Below are positions 43,299-52,138 of a stretch of DNA of 64,000 nt, piece after piece. Source of the DNA: Saprospiraceae bacterium (GTDB lineage: Bacteria > Bacteroidota > Bacteroidia > Chitinophagales > Saprospiraceae); contig JADLHA010000024.1 of the NCBI GenBank assembly GCA_020848995.1, positions 1 to 64,000 on the forward strand, written 5' to 3'. The notes under the pieces are model-generated. The model saw nothing but the letters and a program-made list of their open reading frames with translations. It searched no databases and had not been told where the DNA came from. The translations under genes were made by a program, and so were the position numbers. How positions within the stretch are numbered: the stretch's first letter is position 1; the number at the start of each line of letters is the position of its first letter.

Positions 43299-44276
43299 AT
43301 GAAGACACTTCAAATAATGGGTTGGACTGCAATGATGGCGGCGTTGGCACTTGGTTGCTTTACCAGCCGTACAGAAAGTCAACATACAACAGCAGCAACG
43401 GAGCAGTCCGATCCCGAAACTCGGGCAATGCAACTCCTGCAGGCCAATTGTTTTACGTGCCACAACCCGGATCTGGAGATCGAGCTGCGAATCGCTCCAC
43501 CCATGTTTAAGATTCGCGATCATTACATCGACGACACCATCCGCCGGGAAAGTTTTGTCCGGCAAATCGTCGATTTTGTAAATGATCCCACGGAAGAACG
43601 GGCTGTGATGTATGGCGCCATTCGCAATTTTGGCCTGATGCCGCGCCAGCAATTCAACCAAAGCGATTTGCATTTTATTGCCGGATACCTGTATGACAAC
43701 GACGTGTCATCGGATGCTTGGTATGCAAAATGGGATAGCTTCCAAAAGCGCCAGGTCCCCCAGCAAACGAACTTTTCAAGTTATGAAGAGATGGGGCTGC
43801 AGTTTGCCAATGGAACCAAATCACAACTGGGAAGTAAACTGCTCGGTGCCATACAGTCTAAAGGCACGGTTGGAGCCATTTCCTTTTGCAACATCGAAGC
43901 GCTGCCTCTGACCGATAGCATGTCGAAGGTCTTCCAGGCCAGCATCCGCCGCGTTTCCGACAAACCACGCAATCCGGCGAATTCAGCCAACAGCCGGGAA
44001 CTGGCAACCATGCTGGAGTGGAAGGGAAAGATGGAGGCCGGCGAACCCCTGTCTCCGGTCACCTTTGAGAAAGAAGGAAAGGTTATTGGTCACTATCCCA
44101 TCATGACCAGTGCAATGTGCATGCAGTGCCATGGTCAACCAGGCACTCAGATTTTACAGCAAACACAGGATGTACTCTCAACACTTTACCCCACAGACCG
44201 GGCAACAGGATACGCTCCCAACCAGCTTCGGGGCATCTTTGTCGTGGAAATGCGCAAAAGAGAAAAAGATCACTAA
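43299..44276 (+). CDS. Haem-binding lipoprotein with DUF3365 (Tll0287-like) domain
   Basis: This 325-aa protein has a lipoprotein signal (ALALGC, Cys20) and two haem c motifs: CFTCH at 51-55 in a short cytochrome c domain and CMQCH at 274-278 in the C-terminal DUF3365/Tll0287-like domain (VGAISFCNIEALPLTDSM, IRRVSDKPRNPANSAN, YPIMTSAMCMQCHG). Such domains are periplasmic redox or haem sensors. It follows the RND gene by 101 bases. A near-consensus -7 box (TATTTTCG) in that gap would allow separate transcription. Function is inferred from domains only. Confidence 0.88.
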   Translation: MKTLQIMGWTAMMAALALGCFTSRTESQHTTAATEQSDPETRAMQLLQANCFTCHNPDLEIELRIAPPMFKIRDHYIDDTIRRESFVRQIVDFVNDPTEERAVMYGAIRNFGLMPRQQFNQSDLHFIAGYLYDNDVSSDAWYAKWDSFQKRQVPQQTNFSSYEEMGLQFANGTKSQLGSKLLGAIQSKGTVGAISFCNIEALPLTDSMSKVFQASIRRVSDKPRNPANSANSRELATMLEWKGKMEAGEPLSPVTFEKEGKVIGHYPIMTSAMCMQCHGQPGTQILQQTQDVLSTLYPTDRATGYAPNQLRGIFVVEMRKREKDH

Positions 44277-44312
44277 GTAACTTAAGTTGCGAAACCGGGC
44301 TGAGAACTGGCC

Positions 44313-44320
44313 TAGCTTTG
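44313..44320 (+). promoter_or_regulatory. Candidate -7 box of the DUF302 gene
   Basis: TAGCTTTG matches TAnnTTTG exactly, 19 bases before the ATG. A TTG at 44287 is a few bases further upstream than the usual -33 spacing. Confidence 0.4.
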
Positions 44321-44339
44321 CATTACAATATCGGGAACC

Positions 44340-44729
44340 ATGAATTATTACAACGCAAAGATCGCCAAAGGGAAAACCCTGGAGGAAGTACGCCAGACAG
44401 TAGAAGCGGCACTGGGCCGGGAAGGTTTTGGTGTGTTAACCGAAATTGACATCCGGGCAACGATGAAAAAAAAGCTGGATAAGGAGTATCTCCCCCACGT
44501 CATCCTGGGGGCTTGTAACCCGGTTTATGCCGATAAAGTTCTGTCTAAAGAGCCGAGGATCAGCACCATGCTGCCTTGTAACGTGACGATCCGGCAACTG
44601 GAAACAGGAGAAATTGAAGTGGCGACGATCAACCCGGAAGCAGCCATGCAGTCCATCGGCAATCCGGCGATTGAAGCATTTGGTCGCGAGGTCCAGGCCA
44701 AACTGCTGTCGGTCCTGGAGGCCGTTTGA
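44340..44729 (+). CDS. DUF302-family protein
   Basis: This 129-aa cytoplasmic protein matches DUF302 over its whole length: TLEEVRQTVEAALGREGFGVLTEIDI at the start, KEYLPHVILGACNPVYADKVL in the middle, MLPCNVTIRQLETGEIEVATINP near the end. The two Cys in GACNP and LPCNV are typical of the family. Biochemical role unknown; the family occurs near redox and sulfur genes. It has its own -7 box, so it is probably a single-gene unit. Confidence 0.9.
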   Translation: MNYYNAKIAKGKTLEEVRQTVEAALGREGFGVLTEIDIRATMKKKLDKEYLPHVILGACNPVYADKVLSKEPRISTMLPCNVTIRQLETGEIEVATINPEAAMQSIGNPAIEAFGREVQAKLLSVLEAV

Positions 44730-44816
44730 ATGCGTTGAGTTGCCTTAAACCCGCTGTTTTATTGCTGCCCTTCGTGCCTTGTGCAGAATTGTCAACCATG
44801 GGCGGGATCCTGGCCT

Positions 44817-44824
44817 TATCTTTG
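44817..44824 (+). promoter_or_regulatory. Candidate -7 box with long leader before the 612-aa gene
   Basis: TATCTTTG matches TAnnTTTG exactly but lies 190 bases before the ATG at 45015. If used, the transcript would carry an unusually long leader (about 44830-45014), in which I saw no clear riboswitch fold. A -33 TTTG is not at the expected place. Confidence 0.3.
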
Positions 44825-45014
44825 TGTGCTTTTTGGTAGCAAACCCCAGCGCACGGATGATGCAATGTGGTGCCAAAGGGCACGTTGAAATGGACAGACA
44901 ATCAAGCCATTCCCAAGCAAGCCGGCATTCCAGGCCCCAATGCCACAAGATCCGCTGGTGGACGGGTGTCATTCCAAATGGCCGATGTCCCGGCTGTATC
45001 ATTAAAATGCATTC

Positions 45015-46853
45015 ATGAAGGATTTTCCCAATTTTTCGCCCAAGGCGCTTCACTCATTCCACATTCCCGTGATGGGGCTGGCGTACACCATAGATACCCC
45101 CGTGCGGGTTGCACACCTGGGCATTTCATCAACGGTTTCCCTTGGCGACGATATGCTGATCGAGCGCGTGAGGCGGTATTACGGAGAAAAGTTCCGCTTG
45201 CCCTTTCATCCCATCGAAAACGCGGATGAAGATTCCCGCGCGAGGCGGGTCACGGAATACCTCAACATGCTGAGCGACATCGTGAGCATAAAGCTCAGGG
45301 AACAAAAGGAAAAGCTGCTTCAAGGAAAATCCCAAATCGATGCGTTTATCAGCATGTTGCCGGATTATTCAGCACTCAGGCAGGAGCTCAGTGAAATGAC
45401 CTCCAATTGCAATTCTGCGAAACTTAAAAAATGGTTAAACGAACACCTGGTCGCGGGTTCGATCGATGTCAACATCATGACCCGGCTCGACAAGGTAAAT
45501 TATCGCAAAGGGGAACCACTACCCATTGAATACAACGATGCCCATGCAAGTTTGCGGGGATTTGCCAAAAGCAAATTGCAATCTACCGTTGTGTTTTCGG
45601 CCGGCATGAACCCAAGGTTGTTCAGCTACCTCGAAAATTTTGACGCATTTTACCCTAAACAGGAAGCCGGGCTGGAAAAGAAGATTGCCATCAAAGTCAG
45701 CGATTACCGGTCAGCACTCGTGCAGGGGAAATTACTCGCCAAAAAGGGCTTGTGGGTATCCGAATACCGGATCGAATCCGGGCTCAATTGCGGCGGGCAT
45801 GCTTTTGCCACCCAGGGAAAACTGATGGGCCCCATACTCGAAGAATTTAAAAGGGGTCGCCATGAAATGGTGGAAGGCGTATTTGCCACCTACCGCGATG
45901 CTCTCAAAGCCAAAGGCAGGTATTGTCCACCCGAACCACCCGCCCAAAGGATCGCAGCTCAAGGAGGCGTAGGCACGGCTGAAGAACACGAATTCCTGCT
46001 CCATTACTACGAACTCTCATCAGTAGGGTGGGGAAGCCCTTTTATGCTCGTCCCGGAAGCCGTGAGCATCGACGTACATACGCTGGATCAACTTGCCAAG
46101 GCAGGTGAAGAAGACCTGTACCTCAGCGGAGCGTCGCCTTTGGGGGTCCCCTTCAACAACCTGCGGAATTCCGGACGGCAGCGCGCACAAAAGGAGCGCG
46201 AGGCCAGGGGGCTTTTGGGAAATCCCTGTACGAAAAAATACCTGGTAATGCCTGCTACCGACGGGGAGGAACCCATCTGCACGGCATCCACCAAATACCA
46301 GGAGGCAAAAATCGCCGAACTCGACGCCATGGGCCTGCCCGCCGAAGAGCGTGCAGAACGGTACGGAAAAATTGTGGAGAAGGAGTGTCTGTGCGGGGGG
46401 CTTGCGATTCCTTTTTTGGACGAGCACGGACTGGAAACCAAACTCGAAGGCAAGGGCGCTACCGTATGTCCGGGACCCAACATCGCCTACTTTGACCGCA
46501 GCTACAGTTTAAAAGAAATGGTCGGGCACATCTACGGCCGGCTCGATCTCATCGCCCACCGGGACCGGCCTCATATGTTTGTAAAGGAATTGCAGCTCAA
46601 CCTCGACGACTTCCGGGATAAGGTCGAGGCCTTTTTAAAGCAGCCGGATGCCCGCATGCGCGAACAGCTTGCAGGCTATGCCGACAACCTCTCTTCAGGA
46701 ATCGAATACTACCTTGCGCTGCTATCTGAACTGCGCAGCTGGTTTGGAAGGAGTCGCACGCGGATGCTGGCCGATTTGAAGCATTGTGGCGAAGAATGCA
46801 GCCGCATTGCCGCAACGCTCTCCGAACCCGTTTTGGCCGGGTCCCTTGAATAA
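45015..46853 (+). CDS. Cys-rich 612-aa protein, possibly with an FMN-oxidoreductase-like barrel, unknown function
   Basis: I do not recognise a named family. The start HIPVMGLAYTIDTPVRVAHLG is followed by a helical region (about 60-150). A central part contains SGLNCGGHAFATQGKLMGPIL and AAQGGVGTAEEHEFLL. These two resemble the substrate loop and GG(I/V)GT phosphate loop of FMN-dependent TIM-barrel enzymes (FabK, nitronate monooxygenase). A Cys-rich part follows (NPCTKKYL, EPICTAS, ECLCGGL, VCPGP; about 410-490), which could hold a metal or Fe-S cluster, and then a helical tail. It is probably cytoplasmic, as no signal is seen. It stands alone. Confidence 0.7.
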   Translation: MKDFPNFSPKALHSFHIPVMGLAYTIDTPVRVAHLGISSTVSLGDDMLIERVRRYYGEKFRLPFHPIENADEDSRARRVTEYLNMLSDIVSIKLREQKEKLLQGKSQIDAFISMLPDYSALRQELSEMTSNCNSAKLKKWLNEHLVAGSIDVNIMTRLDKVNYRKGEPLPIEYNDAHASLRGFAKSKLQSTVVFSAGMNPRLFSYLENFDAFYPKQEAGLEKKIAIKVSDYRSALVQGKLLAKKGLWVSEYRIESGLNCGGHAFATQGKLMGPILEEFKRGRHEMVEGVFATYRDALKAKGRYCPPEPPAQRIAAQGGVGTAEEHEFLLHYYELSSVGWGSPFMLVPEAVSIDVHTLDQLAKAGEEDLYLSGASPLGVPFNNLRNSGRQRAQKEREARGLLGNPCTKKYLVMPATDGEEPICTASTKYQEAKIAELDAMGLPAEERAERYGKIVEKECLCGGLAIPFLDEHGLETKLEGKGATVCPGPNIAYFDRSYSLKEMVGHIYGRLDLIAHRDRPHMFVKELQLNLDDFRDKVEAFLKQPDARMREQLAGYADNLSSGIEYYLALLSELRSWFGRSRTRMLADLKHCGEECSRIAATLSEPVLAGSLE

Positions 46854-46955
46854 CCCGCCTCCCCCTGGCGGACAAATACCACCGAACCCTACGTGGAGAT
46901 TGTGGTGCCTCTTCTAAATCGCAGGAGCCTGCCCCGGATCCGTTGATCCATCTTG

Positions 46956-47021
46956 AACTAACAAACGTTTGTAAGCATAGGGCGTGAGGGTTTCCATTCA
47001 CTGTGCTAACAAATGTTAGTT
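46956..47021. repeat. Inverted repeat with TetR-operator-like palindromes between convergent genes
   Basis: AACTAACAAACGTTTGTAAGC (46956) and GCTAACAAATGTTAGTT (47005-47021) are imperfect inverted copies of each other around a spacer of about 28 bases; the first contains the perfect 12-base palindrome ACAAACGTTTGT. It lies between the ends of two convergent genes (46853 and 47033). No T-run, so a classical terminator is unlikely. It may be a cruciform, a Rho-independent-like barrier, or stray operator sequence. Confidence 0.5.
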
Positions 47022-47032
47022 ATAGGTACAGA

Positions 47033-48760
47033 TCATTCGGATTGTTCCTCCTTTGGAAGAACGGGTTTTCCTCCAAGGTAAACCCCAAGTACGCGCGTCT
47101 GCGCGAGTTCTTCATCTGAACAGCTCAGCAGGTTGCGATCCAGGATGGCGATGTCTGCCAGCTTGCCGGGTTCAAGGCTTCCTTTGATGGCTTCCTCCCG
47201 GGCCGCATAGGCATTCCAGATGGTATAAGACCTGAGGGCTTCCAGGCGGCGCATGCGCTGTTCGGGAAAAAAGGCCTCGCCCCCGGGGGCTCTCTTGCGC
47301 GTAATCGCGGCATACATGCAGGCAAAGGGATTGATCGGTTCTACCGGACAGTCCGTGCCATTGGCAAGGCGAGCGCCCGAATCGAGCAGGGATCTCCAGG
47401 GATAGGCACCTTCCCGAGCTCTTTGCTCCCCCAGACGCTTGACGACAAAGGGGGCATCGGAGGTGCAATGGATGGCTTGCATCGAGGCGATGACGCCGAG
47501 TGGCCCAAACCGGGCAATGTCGTCGGGGTGCAGGTGCTGTGCATGTTCAATGCGCCAGCGCAGGTCTTCATCCCTCTTGCCCGCAAGTTCGCTTTCAAAC
47601 AGGTCGAGGATCTCCCGGTTGGCCCTGTCCCCGATGCCGTGAACGCAGAATTGTAGGCCGCGCTTGGCGCATGCCTGAGCCAGTTTCTGGAGCTGGTCCA
47701 CTGGAGTGGTGTTCTGACCCCTGAAACCGGGCTTGTCGGAATACGATTCCAGCAACCAGGCTCCGTAGCTGCCCAAAGCGCCATCCGCATAGGCTTTCAC
47801 CGCATGACAGCAAAAATTGCTTTGCGGATTGAGTTCAACGGGGAGCTGGTCGATGGCGGTCAACAGTTGCTGGGCCTGGTCGTGCAGCATGACCCACAAC
47901 CGGGTACTGATCGTTCCCGAGTCACAGAGGTTTTTGAGTAAGCGGATTTCTTCCAGGTTAGAGCCCGCGTCCTGGAAGCTGCAGATCCCGTAAGAAAGAC
48001 AGTGCCCGGATGCGGCAAGCGCCATGCGCTTCAGAGCGGCCATGCGCTCTGTTTCCGGAAGGCGGCTGCGTTCCGCTTCTCTTGACCGGTAAATGACCTC
48101 CATGGCGTTTTCTTCGAAAACCCCTGTAAGTTTTCCCGCATCGTCGCGAACGATCCGGCCACCGGTGGGCGAGGCACTTTCCGGCCCAACCCTGGCAAGT
48201 TCCATGGCTTGGGCATTGGCAAGCAGGGCATGTCCGGATGCATGGACAAGCAGGACCGGATTTTCCGGACTCACGGCGCTGAGTGCATCGTGGTAAGGGT
48301 AGCCGTTGTATCGCAAATCAGCTTCCGCCAACCACTTCTCCTGGTGCCAGCCACGCCCCTCGATCCACTGCCCCGGTTTTGCAGTCTTGACCGCGTCTGC
48401 CGTCTTTGCAACGATTTCACTCCACGATTGGGCATCCGCGAGGTTGAGGGTGAGCAGACTGTTGCCCAAACCAAGAAAATGGCCGTGACCTTCGATGAGC
48501 CCCGGCATCGCAAATGCTCCATTGAGATCGACCAGCTCGGTATCGTCACCGACATGGTCTCTCAGCGTTTCTGCAGTTCCTGTGGCTAGGATTGCATCCC
48601 CTGAAATCGCAATGGCTTCAACGACGGCATCGGATGAATCCGCCGTGTATATTTCCCCGTTGAACAGCAGCACGTCTGCTTTTTGGCTTACTTTGCACGA
48701 CGCCATCAGGGCAGATGCTCCTATGAGCCAGGCTATTTTAATTTCTGCTTTCTTCATCAT
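47033..48760 (-). CDS. Exported amidohydrolase (YtcJ-like)
   Basis: This 575-aa protein has a lipoprotein-like signal (ALMASC, Cys22), so it is anchored outside the cytoplasm. It matches the YtcJ branch of metal-dependent amidohydrolases: metal site GLIEGHGHFLGLG, then HGIGDRAN, RIEHAQHL and GTDCPVEPINPF with the catalytic Asp. The substrate is unknown. The start codons ATGATG (48760-48755) overlap the ATG of the divergent polyprenyl synthetase. A perfect -7 box (TAAATTTG, 48770-48763) sits inside that gene, two to five bases before the start, suggesting a leaderless mRNA. Confidence 0.92.
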   Translation of the reverse strand: MMKKAEIKIAWLIGASALMASCKVSQKADVLLFNGEIYTADSSDAVVEAIAISGDAILATGTAETLRDHVGDDTELVDLNGAFAMPGLIEGHGHFLGLGNSLLTLNLADAQSWSEIVAKTADAVKTAKPGQWIEGRGWHQEKWLAEADLRYNGYPYHDALSAVSPENPVLLVHASGHALLANAQAMELARVGPESASPTGGRIVRDDAGKLTGVFEENAMEVIYRSREAERSRLPETERMAALKRMALAASGHCLSYGICSFQDAGSNLEEIRLLKNLCDSGTISTRLWVMLHDQAQQLLTAIDQLPVELNPQSNFCCHAVKAYADGALGSYGAWLLESYSDKPGFRGQNTTPVDQLQKLAQACAKRGLQFCVHGIGDRANREILDLFESELAGKRDEDLRWRIEHAQHLHPDDIARFGPLGVIASMQAIHCTSDAPFVVKRLGEQRAREGAYPWRSLLDSGARLANGTDCPVEPINPFACMYAAITRKRAPGGEAFFPEQRMRRLEALRSYTIWNAYAAREEAIKGSLEPGKLADIAILDRNLLSCSDEELAQTRVLGVYLGGKPVLPKEEQSE

Positions 48761-49739
48761 GACAAATTTACATCCAGCTGCAGAACTTCTGGAATCCTTC
48801 GACCGCTATCGGTTAGAACAATTCCAAAACGCAAGGCCCCCCTTGCTCTACGATCCGGTTGTTTACATGATGAATCTTGGTGGTAAACGCATTCGTCCGC
48901 TGGCCACCCTCTGGGTAGCCAGACAGCTGGGCGGAGATCCGGAGGCTGCCATGGATGCAGCTTACGGCGTCGAGCTCTTTCACAATTTCACCCTGATGCA
49001 CGACGACATCATGGATGCTGCCGAAATGAGGCGAAACCAACTGTGCGCCCATGTCCGGTATGGCACCAGTGCGGCCATTCTCTCCGGCGACGTCATGCTC
49101 ATCGAGTCGATTCGCTACCTGCGCGAAGCTGAACGAAAGTCGGGAACTCACGGTCTTTGCGATGTGTTGATTCGCACGGCGCGGGAAGTCTGCGAAGGCC
49201 AGGCAATGGACATGGAATTTGAGGCGAGCCGGGAGGTTGGCCTGGAAGACTACATTGAAATGATCCGCCGCAAAACAGCCGTTTTGCTGGCTGCCTGCCT
49301 GGAGTTAGGGGCACGCATCGGCGGCTGCCCGGATTTGGCCGAGACCTGCTATTCAGTGGGACAATGGACGGGCATCGGATTCCAACTCGAAGATGATTAC
49401 CTGGACTTTTATGCACAGGATGCGGCATTTGGAAAATTGCATGGCGGCGACATCCGGCGCAAAAAGAAGTCTGGTCTCATCCTGGAACTTTGCGACCGTT
49501 TCCTTCCGGAAGAACGCAAAGACTTTTTGAAGTGGTACCAAGAGGAAGCAAGTGACGAGGCCAGGATCGCCGGTGTCGGCAAGGCATTCGAAGAAAGGAA
49601 CATTGCCGGCATTTTTCGCCAACGGATCGACAGCTATAAACAGCGCGCCATGCAGGCTGTCGATACGCTCGATCAGGAGGGTGGTCTTTCCAGAGAACTC
49701 CGTGCTTTCGTCGAATGGATTTTTTCCAGGTCTTATTGA
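48759..49739 (+). CDS. Polyprenyl synthetase
   Basis: This 326-aa enzyme condenses isopentenyl diphosphate with an allylic diphosphate. Both Asp-rich motifs are present: DDIMD in FTLMHDDIMDAAEMRRNQ (about 87) and DDYLD in FQLEDDYLDFY. GGKRIRPLATLW near the start binds diphosphate. Product length is not obvious. The start used is the ATG at 48759; the frame is open upstream only as a shadow of the divergent gene. Its end overlaps the convergent sulfatase-like gene by seven bases. Confidence 0.93.
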   Translation: MTNLHPAAELLESFDRYRLEQFQNARPPLLYDPVVYMMNLGGKRIRPLATLWVARQLGGDPEAAMDAAYGVELFHNFTLMHDDIMDAAEMRRNQLCAHVRYGTSAAILSGDVMLIESIRYLREAERKSGTHGLCDVLIRTAREVCEGQAMDMEFEASREVGLEDYIEMIRRKTAVLLAACLELGARIGGCPDLAETCYSVGQWTGIGFQLEDDYLDFYAQDAAFGKLHGGDIRRKKKSGLILELCDRFLPEERKDFLKWYQEEASDEARIAGVGKAFEERNIAGIFRQRIDSYKQRAMQAVDTLDQEGGLSRELRAFVEWIFSRSY

Positions 49740-52138
49740 GGTCCGGACTTTTCGGCGGGAAACCCCTCGTTTGTCGCTGCCTGATAGATGCGCAGCTTGG
49801 TTGACTTTAGGATGGCCCATCCGGCATCCGCATCGCGAATGCGGACTTCCAAAAGAATTACCGCGTTCGCATTTTGTGGTATTTTAACGCCGAGGTGGAA
49901 TTGCATGACGGCATTTCCTTTCCTGGATTCAACAAAATCAACAAGCACCTTTCCGGATGCCCCATCAGATACCCGGATCCGGCATTCTGGACGGTAGCTC
50001 AGAAAATTCCACCTTTCCAGCTCGACGTCCACGTAGCACATTCCGGCCGAAACAGGCACCTGGCTTGCGATCGTCATGCCTTCTTCGGAAAGATGAAATT
50101 GGCCGCTTTGCTCGCGTTTCAGCCGCTCGACGTAATGGAAATAACGGTCGTAAAGCTCAGTGGGAAGCAGTTGATCATTTTCCGTGGCAAGGATACAAGC
50201 TGCGCGGTAACATTCGAGTTTGCGGTAAATTCTTTGATAGGCGAGGTTGTCGTAAAATGCATCCAGTTCAAAATTTTCACGGACGCGATACATGCGGTTA
50301 CCCTCTGAGATCAGTATCCCATTGTAAAAAAATTCGTCGATGCGCCGGTTGTCTGTCATCAGGGGGATGGCCCGTTCCGCGTAAAAATCCTGTCTGAACC
50401 TCAAACCTTCACTCAGCGCAGTGCTGTATTCGGGAACGCGCAGCCCGCCGCGGATTTGCATCAGGGAGAGCAGGGTTTCGTACAGGTCGAGATGCGTACA
50501 CACCTCTGCATAATGCTGAGCTTGCTCCAGGGCAGGTGAATACAGGATGAGTGGGACATGGTATTTTTTCAGAGGATTGGAGACGGGGATTTCCGTAATG
50601 GGATGGTCGCCTGTAATGACAAACACGGTGTTTGAGTAATCTTCCCGCAAGGAATAACGGCTAAGCAGTTCCCGGAGGGCGTCGTCGACATTGTACAATG
50701 AGGTGTAATATTTGCCGTATTGCAAAAAATGCTGACGGTCACTCTCACTTTGTACTTCCTCCAGAGCCATCTTGAATTTATTGCGATAGTAGGTTTCGTC
50801 GTCAACGGCAAATGGCGCATGAGAAGTTCCTGTAAAAAATACATCATAACGGGGGTTCCGGCTGTGTTCTGGCGTATTGAGTAAGTATTGACGGAAAAGA
50901 TCGCGGTCGTTGTACCCCCAGAAGAATTTCTCCTCTCCGACAAATACTTTTTTGAAAGAGTGGTGGTAGTCTTCGCGGTCTATAATTTGTGAGATGTTGT
51001 TGAAACGGTAAAAGTTTTCTTTGCCATGAAACCATGCCCCCTGTCCGTAAAAAAAACGGGTTTTAAAATCGTTTGCATTGAATACATTGACGAGGGAAAA
51101 GTGGTAAGGGTAGCGATCCATCAATGCAAAACCGTCGTTGCCAAAAGGAAGCGACCCGTTGAGCGAAGGCGTTGCTCCGAACGATCGTTCGGATGTGCTC
51201 AGGCAGTGGCTCCAATAGAGGGACTTATCTGTCAGGCTGTCGAGAAATGGCATGAAGTGGATCCCCCTGACCGGTTGGAGAAAATCATTGCCGAGCCCCT
51301 CAACGATGATCAGCAGGATGTTGGGGGCTGTCCCGTTTTTCAGGGGGAGCTTTGCGGCTAGGTTTCCGTCGGCGTGAAAGCAATGGAGAAAGGGAAAATC
51401 CGGATCCAGGTACTCCGGTCCGGGAAATTCATGTTGATAAGTACTGGCTTGCTTATGGAGCGGGGCCCCAACGATCAAGCGCCTGGCCTCTCGCAGGACA
51501 TTGACATAGAAATAGGTCGACTTGTTGATCGCGAGATTCCCGGAAACCGGCAGCTTGAGGATGCTCAAACAGGGAATGAATACCAAGGCCACCAGTGCAA
51601 AGCTCCCCAAAAGCACTTTTCGCGTGGCCAGGCGGGGCATCCAGCGGTACAATTTTGCAACCAGCGCCAGGAATAGCAACAAGACGATGGCATATTTCGA
51701 AAGGGCGGGGAGCAAAACATGGGCATCGGCCGTAGCGATGGAGAAGGCCATTTCTTCAGGACGGTGCTTAAACACAAAGACGTCGAGCGGCCTTTGCTGG
51801 TAAAAGAAATATTCCGAAATGGAGATGTGCAAAAAGGCAAAGAGTCCGATGAAGTACCATCCGATCTTCCGGCTTAGATTAGGCCACCGCCGCATCAGCA
51901 GCCGGTGCGCCGGGTAAACGCAAAGCAAGGTCAGGCCTACTATGAACACATCTCCTGTGCAGCCGACCAATTCAGAGATCAGCAGCTGCTCCGGCTTGAA
52001 ACGCAGGTAGAGGTGGAGGGTCTCAATCAGCCGTAAAACGGCGGCAAGGACGGTTGCAGCAATGAAATAGCTAAAGTAACTGGCATCCAGCCGGAACGCC
52101 AGCCGCTCATGCCATTCAATCCAACGGCGCATCGGCAT
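49733..52138 (-). CDS. Membrane-bound sulfatase/LTA synthase-like protein
   Basis: From the ATG at 52138 (52132 also possible) this is 801 aa. Five membrane segments occupy about 20-215. The alkaline-phosphatase-superfamily domain follows: PNILLIIVEGLGNDFL, then TSERSFGATPSLNGSLPFG (likely nucleophile Ser/Thr) and VFVITGDHPITEIP near the end. The layout fits LtaS/EptA-type phosphotransferases and large sulfatases that modify lipids or glycans outside the membrane. A C-terminal beta-rich domain (about 660-801) is extra. It overlaps the acetyltransferase gene upstream by 23 bases. Confidence 0.88.
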   Translation of the reverse strand: MPMRRWIEWHERLAFRLDASYFSYFIAATVLAAVLRLIETLHLYLRFKPEQLLISELVGCTGDVFIVGLTLLCVYPAHRLLMRRWPNLSRKIGWYFIGLFAFLHISISEYFFYQQRPLDVFVFKHRPEEMAFSIATADAHVLLPALSKYAIVLLLFLALVAKLYRWMPRLATRKVLLGSFALVALVFIPCLSILKLPVSGNLAINKSTYFYVNVLREARRLIVGAPLHKQASTYQHEFPGPEYLDPDFPFLHCFHADGNLAAKLPLKNGTAPNILLIIVEGLGNDFLQPVRGIHFMPFLDSLTDKSLYWSHCLSTSERSFGATPSLNGSLPFGNDGFALMDRYPYHFSLVNVFNANDFKTRFFYGQGAWFHGKENFYRFNNISQIIDREDYHHSFKKVFVGEEKFFWGYNDRDLFRQYLLNTPEHSRNPRYDVFFTGTSHAPFAVDDETYYRNKFKMALEEVQSESDRQHFLQYGKYYTSLYNVDDALRELLSRYSLREDYSNTVFVITGDHPITEIPVSNPLKKYHVPLILYSPALEQAQHYAEVCTHLDLYETLLSLMQIRGGLRVPEYSTALSEGLRFRQDFYAERAIPLMTDNRRIDEFFYNGILISEGNRMYRVRENFELDAFYDNLAYQRIYRKLECYRAACILATENDQLLPTELYDRYFHYVERLKREQSGQFHLSEEGMTIASQVPVSAGMCYVDVELERWNFLSYRPECRIRVSDGASGKVLVDFVESRKGNAVMQFHLGVKIPQNANAVILLEVRIRDADAGWAILKSTKLRIYQAATNEGFPAEKSGPQ

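Noticed and set aside
44867..45229. GTG-started 120-codon frame before the 612-aa gene
   Set aside because: It overlaps the strongly supported start of that gene in another frame and has no recognisable content.
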